A program made the position numbers and the translations under genes. The notes below the pieces were generated by a model. That model did no database searches. It saw nothing but the letters and a program-made list of their open reading frames with translations, and was not told where the DNA came from. Positions 30,487-40,287 of a DNA stretch of 64,000 nt are shown here, in pieces (the first letter of the stretch is position 1; each line of letters opens with the position of its first letter). Origin of the DNA: Agapetus fuscipes (Eukaryota > Arthropoda > Insecta > Trichoptera > Glossosomatidae); NCBI GenBank assembly GCA_951799405.1, contig OX637350.1:9285852-9349851 (forward strand), read 5' to 3'.

Positions 30487-30878
30487 TTGCCGTTAAACTA
30501 AGTACACCATTGTTTGCTTATTATGGACATGCATCAAATAAGGAAAGGTAGGTTATTTGGTGTATAGTCATATCAGCATTACAGAAAGTAAAGCAGTAAT
30601 GCTGACTCTCCACAATGCGACTTCTTACGTTATTTACAATTAAAAGCAAATAAACCTACAGAGTGCTCAAGTTGGTGGATAAAAGTGACAAATTTCAATG
30701 TCATAAATCAGGGGTGCTCCCATTAGAAGGCCAACAAAACGGCAAATGCGCTCGCCCAGTGTGGACACTCGGCGTCTGCCAAAGAAAATGGACAATATAT
30801 TGCACACTTTAAAAGTTCGCCGAACAAAAGTTGCAGAAAAAGTTTAACAATTGTCTCGATGAAACGCTACAGCACTTA

Positions 30879-30929
30879 GATGTTGAGTGTGTGTGTGAGT
30901 GAGTGTGTTTGAGTGTGTGTGTGTATGTG
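30879..30929. repeat. (GT)n-rich microsatellite
   Basis: Imperfect GTGTGTGT runs interrupted by GAGT units. Confidence 0.85.
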
Positions 30930-31108
30930 CCAACGCAGCTTAGTGTTTGGTTTATTAGGGCGAATGTAAAATGTTAGGTCAACGAGAAATGTATGAGCAC
31001 TTTTGTCATGCAATATTTTGTATCTTGTGATTTTATTGTGTGCAGTTCATATCCGCTATGATCCATTTTGAAAAAAAAAGATCAATTGAGAGTTTCAGTT
31101 GCAAAATG

Positions 31109-31358
31109 TAATCTAATCTAAGTTGCATAGATATGTTACATTGGAAATTCACATTACATGCATTCTCACAAGCAGACACGTACAAGTTTGCGCTTGCGCA
31201 TGCCACATTTGAACCTACAACATAAAAACCAAATCTCAAATGGACATACACCCTGCAACTCCTGCCGACCATCCCTGAAACAGGGGTGACATGAGCAAAG
31301 TGAACCATTTTCTAAAGCATTGGTGGTCAGCCGCATACCAACCTTTAAGTCAAGGAAC
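31109..31358 (-). repeat. Family C repeat, full length
   Basis: It begins TAATCTAATCTAAGTTGC and ends CATACCAACCTTTAAGTCAA. The doubled TAATC at the tail supports a variable short tandem tail in this family. Confidence 0.75.
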
Positions 31359-32117
31359 ATACACAACAAATAACATTTAGAAATAATCTTAAAAACCTAA
31401 CAACAATATACAAAAACCTATAACTTCAGCATTCTTTTGACCTAGTATAGAAATAACCATCGCATCGTTTGGGACTTATTGAATCGTATAGTACCTACGA
31501 AACGCGGTCTCTGGATTTTTTTGATAATGAGATTTTTTAAAACATAAAGGTACATTCTGTATACATTCAACTAATTTTTAAATATACCCTGGAATGCCTG
31601 TGGCTCTATAATCCAGACGATATAATTATACCATTAAAAATTCCACATCTTCCGAAGGACAAAAAGTATGAAATTCATCCTGCGTTGCACTAACTTATAC
31701 GTTGGGAAATTCACTATGTTGAAAATGGTACTAACATGATATATACCTACTGAAAAGATCATCATAATTCAATTTTTTGTTAATATCCAATCCATTGTCC
31801 TAAGGCTACATTTTTGTTGCACAAGACATAAACGCCTTCAATTTTCATTTACTTTAATATGATTATTATTCTCCTCCAGCTCGTTAAAATAAATAACTTT
31901 CATCATATATTATCTACATATGCATATACCACGTATTCAGCTTACTTTAAAATAATCTGGCGAACCATTTCATCCTTAAATTAAAGGAAAACATACAAAG
32001 CCACGTTTCATTTCAAAGTAGTGTTTGCTCTGGCATGGTTAACGCTAAGTAAATACTCAGTACGTAACCGACTCTGTATATTCAGTTATCTCGGCTAATA
32101 TTTTAGTTATTAGCCCA
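31359..32117. other. Non-coding stretch
   Basis: AT-rich; no gene, RNA or repeat was recognised. Confidence 0.35.
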
Positions 32118-32465
32118 CCTCTGCACCCCAAGTATACAATCTTACATGTTAAGTTTTACCAAAAAATGAACAGAAACTTAAATAACGCCTCCACTGAGCG
32201 TTTCATCTTCCAAGCATTTTAAGTAGAATTTTATGGTTAAGTTTCATAGATGAGTATGCGAGGGAAATGGCTTGTGCAAGTATCGCTTCTCGCTGTCCAG
32301 TACTCCGAGTATGAAGCATTGCATTAATCTCAACTCAATTGTGTAAATCAAAAATATATATAATAAATTATGGCACTCCATGAGTGTGTTTTAGTTTTCA
32401 TACAATTTTACGATTAACGCAAACGATGTGACTTTACGTAATGTTGTATACTAGGGGTAAAGTGG
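32118..32465. mobile_element. Two adjacent foldback MITE-like units
   Basis: The first unit starts near CACCCCAAGTATACAATC and has the centre GCCTCCACTGAGCG. The second (32296-32465) has ends CCAGTACTCCGAGTATGAAG and TTGTATACTAGGGGTAAAG, inverted relatives of the family terminus. The same two unit types are adjacent at 62204-62513. Confidence 0.5.
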
Positions 32466-32841
32466 AAATCGGCCTTCTACAAATGTTCCAAACTACCCGC
32501 AAAGGCGAAACCGCGAGATTCAAAGCAAAGCCATTTTAAATACCGGTTCGCTTTATCTTATTTTAATATCTATGAAACGTACATGTAGAAACATACAAAA
32601 TGTTAATAAATTAAGAGTATTTTGAATACTTTGGTCGAGTGTGGTTTTTGAGCTTTTAGCCTAGTTTCATTTTTCAGTGGGAAATAACTTGACTGGTGTA
32701 TGAATTTTATGTGAATACATTTGATTCAAAAAAGAAATCTTGAACTTATCAAGCTAACAAATAAAAAGTTCTTTCTAGAAGTTCTCTAACTCAAAAAATG
32801 TTACTAATTATTATCACTAATTATTCATTAGAATTTAATGG

Positions 32842-32956
32842 TTTTTTTTTTTTTTAAGAAATCCTGTGCGGGAGACTCCCTAGATTCTAAAGACTCTAGG
32901 GGTCTATGACACTTGTTGTAGTGTCGCAGAGGTGTACGAGCTTGGTCGTCGCTTTT
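32842..32956 (-). mobile_element. SINE-B second-type tail
   Basis: It begins with a T run (a poly(A) tail on the minus strand), then AAGAAATCCTGTGCGGGAGA, CTCTAGGGGTCTATGACAC and GTACGAGCTTGGTCGTCGC. It is near-identical to the tail of the copy at 42531-42853. The head is missing. Confidence 0.75.
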
Positions 32957-34007
32957 GAAATACTTTTCAGTTAAAAGTTTTGTATACATATTATCAAACC
33001 AAAATGACTTCAGTATTTACACTATTTAGGAGTAAGAATTATAAATCTTACAAACATGTTTATTTTTTGGCGATTCATTTAGTCAAAAATTTACTCTAAG
33101 CAAATCAAAAGAAAGAAAAACTAAGACGGCCCATAATAATAAAAAAACCTTTATTCCAGCCAAGTCACGCGGAGTGCGCAATACTTGTCCATCCATAACA
33201 TAGGCTGAGTGCAAGGGAAAACATGAATTAATATTTCTCATTTATTTTATTGTTCCACCAACCTTACTTTCATAGTTGTGTGACATTTACCCACCGAGAA
33301 CAATCCGAATTTTGAACATCCGTGCAAAAAACGCTCCGACTCCATACTAAGTCATATGCTACACCCACAATATTCAATTGTACCTCAATGTAAGTGGAGT
33401 ATCTGAACCGCCGCATATCCGACTCTACCGCTCTCAAATCCGGACCCTTATCTTTGAAATGACAGGTCTCCTCTACGTCAAGTACAAAACCTAACGTAGA
33501 AACTCAACCACTCCGTTTCTTTTAAAAATATATTAAAACTAAAACGGCGTTTCTTTTGAGTGTTCAATTTCCTTATATTTTTAGTGAACGTAGGGATTCA
33601 GTGTACTCGTAAGGTTTTATACTTACGGTTCTGCAAGCCTTGGTTGGTTAAGCTGGCGGAGACGCAAACGGCAAAAGGCACATGTAGAGGATAATACTCT
33701 CAATCAAGCCCTGATGAAATAATCCCAAAGCTGGGGAACCTTTTGCACTTACAAGGTTGCAATCGTAGCAATGGTTAAGGTGAGAAAATCGTAGCTTTAT
33801 TTCATCACTTGATGTATCAAAAATGTGAAACTTGTGTGGGGAAAAAATGAAATGTACATACATCGATACGTCACCACTACGGACTCATTATTAGATGGTT
33901 TGATTCCAAGCGGAGAAAACTGAATAATATCATTTATAACATGTTCTTTGCTGGTAGAAATAATTCATTTGCCTTTGTCTATCTAACCTACAAAATGGTC
34001 TATCTAA
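32957..34007. other. Non-coding stretch
   Basis: No gene or repeat copy was recognised. A GC-richer patch at 33160-33480 lacks coding structure. Confidence 0.35.
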
Positions 34008-34120
34008 CCTACAGAAACTCAATCTTGCTTGAGAATTGATGATTTTTATAGCAATGCCCAAGCTTGCAGAGGACTCTAGAGATCTGAAAACAGCGCCCAC
34101 AAAATAAGTAATATTGATAT
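34008..34120 (+). mobile_element. SINE-B tail fragment, diverged
   Basis: It contains CTTGCTTGAGAATTGATGAT, AGCTTGCAGAGGACTCT and AAAACAGCGCCCACAAAATAA in SINE-B order. Confidence 0.6.
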
Positions 34121-34663
34121 TTTTTGATCTAATGTAGGTATGTATCAAAAACTGAAATTTAGCACCTTTGTATTTGTTACAATACACAGCTAAACTGTAG
34201 TAAAAGTGTAGTTTTTTTTGTCCATTTTATTTTTTATTTTATTAACCTTTTCACATCAGCGGCCAAATATCATAATTGTTTTTGTACCTTATTAATCACA
34301 AATCAAAGCTTCTAGATTTGGTTCAACCTGATCTTGATGACTATAAATACAGGTTGATAACCTAATAAATTGATTTTATTAGCACATTTGTTCCCCAATT
34401 ACCTTGGATAATCGACCTTCTATTTATGTATTGTTCAGACACTGCATTTAATTTCAACCATCTCATACATTTCAATTCGTAAAATCAAAGGCTAGACAGC
34501 TTTACTATAGTATACATACCAAGGCGCAACAATAATTAATTGCTACCACCACGCACATATTTGTATGCTACATCTCGTTTTATCCACACTGTTATTATTT
34601 AAGCCCCGATAATCTCAGTGACAGTTTCCAGCCCGTACATTCAATGTTCACGGCAAGACGTAT

Positions 34664-34817
34664 CAGTACCGCTTCTACGTTCAAACTCAAACATACCGTT
34701 GCACCTGAAAACACAAGGAAACTACAACACTCTCCGGAGGTGCTGTTTACACTTCAATGCGTGATTGGTACACTTTAAAGTTGAGTTTGCACGTAAGGTT
34801 TTATACTTGTGGTACAG
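34664..34817. mobile_element. Foldback MITE-like repeat
   Basis: The right end GGTTTTATACTTGTGGTACAG matches the family terminus. The left end near CAGTACCGCTTC is a weaker match. Confidence 0.45.
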
Positions 34818-34939
34818 GAATTGGGATTTTGATTAATGTTAACATTAGGAATGTGTCGTCTGGTCGTGTCTGCACTGTCAGTTTCACCGGCTACACTAAT
34901 ACTCAGCCATTGTCTTAGTGTCACGAGTGAATTTCCAAC

Positions 34940-35093
34940 AACATAACATCACGTTACAACTCTACTACAACGTTCAACAAAAAATGTACAGAAATTGAAA
35001 CTGCACCTCCACTGAGCGTTTAAAGTTCAATGCATTTTTAGTAATACGCTATAGTTGAGTAAACAGGGGTTGTTTTATATACTTAGGGGTTGG
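34940..35093. mobile_element. Foldback MITE-like repeat
   Basis: The middle reads CAACAAAAAATGTACAGAAA then GCACCTCCACTGAGCG and GCATTTTTAGTAATACGC, forming an imperfect palindrome. The right end is TTGTTTTATATACTTAGGGG. It lies 120 bp after another unit. Confidence 0.5.
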
Positions 35094-35527
35094 GGAGTGA
35101 TTTAAGCTTCGATTGTGGTTCACCACGCCACGACGTTTGCGTGACGACAAAAAAACATCACGCCTATTCAACTTTTTCTACTCCCACCTCCCTAACTGAA
35201 TACGGATTAATAATTATTTCGCAAAAACAATTAATCAGGATTATTTTTAAAGTTTTTTTTTCTCCTTGCTTTGCGTTTCTTAAGACGGCGATGATTTATT
35301 ATGTTTTTGCAAGAATATCTGAAAAGTAATTAATATGAATTAAAGCGAAAGTTTTCAGTTTGGATTAATAAAGTTTGTGAAATTTTATTTTTCGAGATTA
35401 CCTACTTTGTGCCGCTATGTATAATGCAATGAATCATTTGCGATCTTAAAAAAAAACATAATTTTGCCTTCTATTGAAATATAAATCCAAAAAGACGTAT
35501 CAACTTATTTGTATTTTTGTAAAAAAT

Positions 35528-35602
35528 ATTCACTTTGGTCAATGTCATCCCTATTTCAGAAAAAGGTGGCAAAATTTGCAGAGTGTGTGTTCATTCAATA
35601 CT
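35528..35602 (+). repeat. Family C fragment
   Basis: CACTTTGGTCAATGTCATCC, CTATTTCAGAAAAAGGTGGC and AAAATTTGCAGAG follow the family's central part. Confidence 0.5.
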
Positions 35603-35669
35603 TGAACTTTCAGTTAGGAAGTTTACATGCATCATATTTTATTTTGTAAATTTACATAACTCATCAAGT

Positions 35670-36012
35670 CCGGTCGATAGCTCAGTTGGTAGAGTGCTCG
35701 CATTCTACCCCGTGAGCTCGGGTTCGAATCCCACCGAGGAGGGTGTCAGAAATTATTTCCTATTTCGGTGTTTATTTCGGTGTAAATTACCGGCAAGGTC
35801 TACTCAGCCTTCACAAGAAATGAGTACCAGCCCCCTCGGGAGCTGGGAAAACCCCCACTTCAACTGAAGTGGTTGGCGTAAGGCCGGCCCCCTTACCTGT
35901 AAAAATAAATAGGTTCAACTCGCCACATGCGAACCCTTCGGGGATAACGCGGCAAGAAGTTACACTATATGTGTAGCTTAGTTGCGTTTAGTTGCGTTAG
36001 TTGCGTTATTAT
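35670..36012 (+). mobile_element. SINE-A: tRNA-headed SINE, full length
   Basis: The A box TAGCTCAGTTGG is at 35678-35689 and the B box GGTTCGAATCC at 35721-35731. The body holds two hairpins, CACTTCA/TGAAGTG (35856-35871) and a CTTCGGGG tetraloop-like element, both conserved in the other copies. The 3' tail consists of tandem TTGCGTTTAG-type units (about 35979-36009). The tRNA-like part has no pairing acceptor stem, so it is not a tRNA gene. Transcription would be by Pol III from the internal boxes. Confidence 0.92.
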
Positions 36013-36103
36013 TAGTAAATTTCCTACTCTTCTCTTTTTCTACTTTATTTAATAATATTTCATTTTGCTTTATACTCGTATAGCCTCGCACTATTTTTAG
36101 GAC

Positions 36104-36151
36104 TTGAGTTAATCTGAATATGACCAAGAGGCCGAAACCAGTGAAACTCAA
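36104..36151 (+). ncRNA. Degenerate hammerhead-like motif (HHR10)
   Basis: Outer arms TTGAGTT (36104-36110) and AACTCAA (36145-36151) are exact complements. Between them are CTGAATA, GACC/GGCC as an imperfect helix II, and GAAAC. The core G8 is changed, and the residue after stem III would be G, so it should be inactive. It is kept because the order of parts matches the others. Confidence 0.35.
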
Positions 36152-36626
36152 TATTTGTTTATTTTTTTAACAAATAAAAAATAAATATAATCGAACAGTA
36201 TTTATATTCATTTAAAAAAAAAACCTTGTGTTTGTACTGGACCAACGTGTCTTATAAATATCGGACATTGAGTTTTAATAAACGTAAAAAAAAAACTCTC
36301 ACAAAATCAAGTTTTAAATTTGTTTCTTAGCTCAGATTGCGTATAATGTGATTGTTAAGAATTTAACATAATTTAACATTCAGAATTTAACATAGGTACC
36401 TACCAATGATACAGTTGTATTTTTGTGTATGGTGTTTTTTGCTACCAATTTCATGACAATGTTTGACAGCTGAATCCTTTTTCCGTCTTCTCTCTCGAAC
36501 TATTAGATACAATAACAACATATCCGCTTGCTTTCATCCGTTATAATTGTTGTAATCTGTTGTAAGTTTGTGAACTATTCAATTAAACTATTAATTAAAT
36601 AAACATTCTAAATAATCTTCCATAAA

Positions 36627-36641
36627 CAGTGCATTAGTTAT
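36627..36641 (+). repeat. Target-site duplication, left copy
   Basis: CAGTGCATTAGTTAT, repeated exactly at 37860-37874, flanks the Penelope-like insertion. Confidence 0.9.
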
Positions 36642-36672
36642 AAGTGTTTTAAGGCTTTCATGGCCGGCTTCA

Positions 36673-36745
36673 GATGATGTTGATGATGATGATGTCTCCA
36701 TCCTTCCGGGCTTGTAGGCCATGTTCAATATTGTAGGCTGCTTAT
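36673..36745. repeat. Inverted repeat of the Penelope-like element, left arm
   Basis: The exact complement of 37788-37860 over 73 bp by direct reading, including CTCCATCCTTCCGGGCTTGT and GGCCATGTTCAATATTG. A GAT trinucleotide run lies at the outer end. Confidence 0.92.
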
Positions 36746-37737
36746 TCGTTTGGAGCCACGGAGAAAATGAATTAATAAATTTCTTGACACATTTGAATAG
36801 CATAAACCAAAATATAAAGTTTACAATTGAAAAAGAAAATAGTGACCATTCTATACCATTTTTAGACGTATTAATAACCCGGACACAAGGAGGTACACTG
36901 AATCATAAGGTTTATAGAAAGCCTACTCACACAGACCGGTACCTTCATAAATTATCCAATCATCATCCAAGCCAGAAAAGAGGCGTGATTAAATCATTAA
37001 TGGATCGTGCTTCGAGAATATGTCAACCCAGTGCCCAAAAAACTGAAATTGAACATTTAAAAACAGCTCTCGTAAGCAATGGTTACACAAAAAGAGAAAT
37101 TAATCGCGCTACACATAGTAAACACTCAACCAACACAAAGACACAACAGGACACACACACACACAAGGTTTTTATTCCATACATCAAACATGTATCTGAG
37201 AAAATTGGTAAAATCCTAAAAAGATACCAAATAAAAACCGTATACACACCCACAAGGAAAATACAACACAGCCTACGTTCCGCCAAGGACAGTCTGGACA
37301 GGTTGGACTGCCCTGGGGTTTATAAAATTCCTTGCAGCTGTGGCTTGTCATACATTGGAACCACAAAAAGGTTTATTAATACAAGGCTCAAGGAACATAA
37401 CCGTTACTGCAGACTAGGCCAAACTGATAAGTCAGCGGTGGCTGAACACGCGTTGCTCGATAACCACGACATTAATTTCAAGGATACAAAAGTACTTGCA
37501 AAAACCGGTGGTTATTATGCTCGTCTAAATAGAGAGGCCATAGAAATTTACAAAAATAAAAATTTTAACCGAAAAGAGGAGGGAATGAAAGTAAATAAAA
37601 TATGGCGTCCAGCTCTGGAAAGTTTAAAATTTCTAACACTGCCTTTCCCGCCAAATTTACAAGCCCCGCCCACTCCACATAGACACATAAATACCGCATG
37701 CTCAAATCAAAGCGATCAGTCGAAGAAGAAGCCCTGA
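36721..37737 (+). CDS. Penelope-like protein: RT C-terminus and GIY-YIG endonuclease
   Basis: A frame of 338 codons. The ATG lies in the inverted repeat, so the first 9 or so residues are not family sequence. The real homology starts around VWSHGENELINFLTHLN (residues 10-26), the segment just after the RT active site. Next come IPFLDVLITR (45-54) and KVYRKPTHTDRYLH (63-76), hallmark of Penelope RT. The linker leads to a GIY-YIG nuclease: GVYKIPC (199-205), CSCG (205-208), YIG (211-213), catalytic Arg in TRLKEH (222) and catalytic Glu in REAIEI (272). The RT palm with its YxDD is missing, so the protein cannot reverse transcribe. The TGA stop (37735-37737) is inside the CTGAAGA core of the adjoining hammerhead motif. 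Confidence 0.93.
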   Translation: MFNIVGCLFVWSHGENELINFLTHLNSINQNIKFTIEKENSDHSIPFLDVLITRTQGGTLNHKVYRKPTHTDRYLHKLSNHHPSQKRGVIKSLMDRASRICQPSAQKTEIEHLKTALVSNGYTKREINRATHSKHSTNTKTQQDTHTHKVFIPYIKHVSEKIGKILKRYQIKTVYTPTRKIQHSLRSAKDSLDRLDCPGVYKIPCSCGLSYIGTTKRFINTRLKEHNRYCRLGQTDKSAVAEHALLDNHDINFKDTKVLAKTGGYYARLNREAIEIYKNKNFNRKEEGMKVNKIWRPALESLKFLTLPFPPNLQAPPTPHRHINTACSNQSDQSKKKP

Positions 37738-37771
37738 AGAAGTCAGTCGCACGTCACTGACGAAACGTTGC
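37731..37771 (+). ncRNA. Hammerhead ribozyme motif in the Penelope-like element (HHR5)
   Basis: CTGAAGA (37734-37740) has one extra A, then a perfect 6-bp helix II GTCAGT/ACTGAC (37742-37761), GAA (37762-37764), ACGT, T as residue 17, and GC. Stem I is poor here, with only one clear pair. The location in a Penelope-like 3' region fits published reports of hammerheads in these elements. Confidence 0.65.
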
Positions 37772-37787
37772 AAAAAGAGAAAAAAGG

Positions 37788-37860
37788 ATAAGCAGCCTAC
37801 AATATTGAACATGGCCTACAAGCCCGGAAGGATGGAGACATCATCATCATCAACATCATC
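37788..37860. repeat. Inverted repeat of the Penelope-like element, right arm
   Basis: Complement of 36673-36745 with no mismatch seen. It ends in ATCATC repeats at the target-site duplication. Confidence 0.92.
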
Positions 37861-37874
37861 AGTGCATTAGTTAT
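37860..37874 (+). repeat. Target-site duplication, right copy
   Basis: CAGTGCATTAGTTAT, identical to 36627-36641. The empty site would read through into TTGGGTGAATTCC. Confidence 0.9.
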
Positions 37875-37951
37875 TTGGGTGAATTCCACCAAAACCCAGT
37901 GCCTAACCAACCAATGGTTCAATCCGGCTAGTGATTTATAAGATAATTTTA

Positions 37952-38118
37952 TTCTTCTTCTTCTTCGTGTCAGTTTCACACCGTATTGGCCCAGTAACGA
38001 GCAATGTCTACAACTCTTTGGTTTCCCGCAAAGAGATCATCCATGGAGCAGCTTGTCGGACAGGAGGGACAACACCGCAGGTGCTCCATTGTTTGCTGAG
38101 CTCCACACTCACATAGTG
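37952..38118 (-). pseudogene. LINE C-terminal zinc-knuckle remnant with (GAA)n tail
   Basis: On the minus strand it reads LCECGAQQTMEHLRCCPSCP and later VDIARYWANTV. This has the C-x-C...H...C spacing of the C-terminal cysteine motif of some LINE ORF2 proteins, ended by a GAAGAAGAAGAA tail at the low-coordinate side. It is short and isolated, so it is 5'-truncated. Confidence 0.6.
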
Positions 38119-38475
38119 TAGAGTCCTCCCGTCATAATTTTATTTAAAGGTCATCTTTGAATCATAAGCCAAGCAAGCACTGGGGGGACGCATTATCTAC
38201 AAGACAAAAAGAAAACTTTGCACATAGTTATTTGTGCTATACAACAACAATACATTTAATCCAACAAACCGTACACTTCCGCACACACAAGCCTACAATC
38301 CACAAAGCGCTACGCTTTAGTTATACGTACATACACGCTAAACTGGGCCGCGCAGTAAGTGAATGCATCTTTTCTCGCTTACAAAAGTTGATTATTTATT
38401 GCGACAGTTCCGGGTTTTTAAGGATTTATAGTTACAAGAGAGGAAAACTTCCGTTCGCAGCACAGCGTTTTCTCT
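38119..38475. other. Non-coding stretch
   Basis: A 137-codon frame (38157-38570) crosses it and runs into a MITE copy. It has no recognised family and is not supported as a gene. Confidence 0.35.
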
Positions 38476-38638
38476 GCAAAGCGTTCTATATAAAACCACT
38501 TTTAAACTCAACCCTAGCGTTTCACCAAAAAAATACTGCAACTGAAACAGCACCTCTATCTTGCGTTTAAGTGTCTTTTAAGTTTCAGTTAAAAGTTTGA
38601 GTTGAGTTTACACGTACTGTTTTATACTTGGTTTTCTG
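38476..38638. mobile_element. Foldback MITE-like repeat
   Basis: The left part is TATAAAACCACTTTTAAACTC, with ACCCTAGCGTTTCACCAAAA and GCACCTCTATCTTGCG inside. The right end is CGTACTGTTTTATACTTGG. Confidence 0.5.
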
Positions 38639-39589
38639 GGCAAGAGAGGTGGAAGCGCGGTCGACTACCTCCCCCCTATTAATGTAAGAAATTTCTCACA
38701 CCTGTGCGGTCTACGGAGTGCTTTATTTATTGTGATATTACGGTGTTTGGTTAGTGCTTAGTGCTTTCCCTGTGCGTAACACTTGTTCACACAAAAGATG
38801 CGTAATTTTGAACACCGAAATTTTCCAACGTTTTTTAGTGGTTACAAAAAAACGCGTACATTTTTTAACCGTATATTTCGGGTTTGCGTTTCAGCTCAAC
38901 AATTTTTTTTCACTATTTATATATTTTTTTTTTTAACATATTTCAAAATTATATTAATAAAGTTGTTTGTAATGGGATTCTAAGAACAAAAGCTTTATAT
39001 AAATTGTTGCATGATTTTTGTGAAAATAAGTGTTTGACGTATTCTTTTTGTTCATTTCTGTGAGTATCTTTTTATCATTGTCTTTTGGTATTATTTCCTT
39101 TTAATTTACATAAAATACACGTTTTGAATTTTAAATAATCAACTTTCTGAACTAAACAAAACTATAAGTATAATAGACACTAGTTAAAGAAAACATTTGG
39201 TAATTATTCATTTCGTCTTAAATAAAACACTATTAAAACTAAAATATGTTAAATATTAGTACATGCTTTTTGTAATTTCTTTTAAAATGAAAGCAAACCG
39301 CAAAGTTAACATCTACAAAATTATGTAAAGCGAAATAGTTGATGAGTTAGTTATGCTCAAATTAATTTCATGAATTTATCATTAATGCCCCTTTTATGAA
39401 TATGAATCGAGTCAGCCTAAGAGGGCAATCAACCTTTTGATTCCCAAGACGCCAACTTACCGGCATGAATATCTGCTTGTGTGTACGTCATACGAGTATA
39501 CGAGTACGCACTTGTATCTCTACCATTTACCTACATACAGTAAATACGGTAAGCCAGTGATGCTCAAAACTGAAAATTAAATATACTAA
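38639..39589. other. Non-coding stretch
   Basis: AT-rich. Two overlapping frames near 38754-38983 are T-rich and unsupported. Confidence 0.35.
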
Positions 39590-39696
39590 AGGTCCTTTAC
39601 CAATGACTGGTCACCAAAGGTCCATCCAGCCTTACAGCAACTGGGTCTTGCTTGAGAATTGGCGCTTTGTAGCGACGACGATCAAGCTCGTAAAAA
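39590..39696 (+). mobile_element. SINE-B tail fragment
   Basis: It carries CCTTTACCAATGACTGGTCA, GTCCATCCAGCCTTACAGC and CTGGGTCTTGCTTGAGAATT, then stops abruptly where a SINE-A head begins. The missing SINE-B 3' end suggests breakage or recombination at the junction. Confidence 0.8.
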
Positions 39697-39971
39697 GGTC
39701 GATAGCTCAATTGGTAGAATGCTTGCATTCCATGCCAAGAGCAAGGGTTCGATCTCAAGGTTTACTCAGCCTTCACAAGAAATGAGAACCAGCCCCCCCG
39801 GGAGCTGGGAAACCCCCACTTCAACTGAAAGTGGTTGGTGTGAGGCCGGCCCCCTTACCTGTAAAAATAAATAGGTCCCGAAGCGCCACATGCGACCCCT
39901 TCGGGGATAACGCAGGCAAGAAGTTACACTATATGTGTAGCTTAGTTGCGTTTTTTTAGTTGCGTTGCGTC
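39697..39971 (+). mobile_element. SINE-A with internal deletion
   Basis: The head is GGTCGATAGCTCAATTGGTA with a weak B box (GGGTTCGATCTC). About 60 bp between the head and the TTTACTCAGCCTTCACAAG segment is missing compared with 35670. The 3' end is GTGTAGCTTAGTTGCG with a short T-rich tail. Confidence 0.85.
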
Positions 39972-39980
39972 AACAAAATA

Positions 39981-40287
39981 GTCCGGTTGATAGCTCAATT
40001 GGTAGAGTGCTTGCATTTCATGCCGAGAGCTTGGATTCGAATGACATCGAGGGTGTCAGAAAAGATTTCCCGTTTTGATGGTTATTTCAAACTGAAAATA
40101 AAATACCGGCAAGTCTCAACTTTCACAAGAAATGAGTACCAGCCCTCTCAGGATCTGGGAGACCCACACTTCAACTGAAGTGGTTGGCATAAGGCGTATC
40201 CCCTTACCTAAAGAAATAAATAGGTTCAAATCGTCACGTGCGACCCTTTCGGAGAAAACGCGGCAAGAAGTTGCGCTGTATGTGTAC
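39981..40287 (+). mobile_element. SINE-A, full length, diverged
   Basis: It starts GTCCGGTTGATAGCTCAATT and keeps TTCACAAGAAATGAGTACC and CACTTCAACTGAAGTGG. It follows the previous copy after 9 bp, giving a tandem pair. Confidence 0.85.

Larger units (their letters stand above)
36642..37859 (+). mobile_element. Penelope-like element, 5'-truncated
   Basis: The element is bounded by a 15-bp direct repeat. It starts with about 30 unique bp, then the left arm of a perfect 73-bp inverted repeat (36673-36745), the coding part, a hammerhead motif (37731-37771), and the right inverted arm (37788-37860, whose last base overlaps the target duplication). Inverted copies of the tail at the 5' junction are typical of Penelope-like insertions. 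Perfect arms and target duplication point to a recent event. Confidence 0.9.

Noticed and set aside
35670..35742. Functional tRNA gene
   Set aside because: A and B boxes are good, but the acceptor ends do not pair and the sequence continues into the SINE-A body present in several copies.
38157..38570. 137-codon protein gene
   Set aside because: The frame runs into a foldback MITE copy and shows no recognisable domain.
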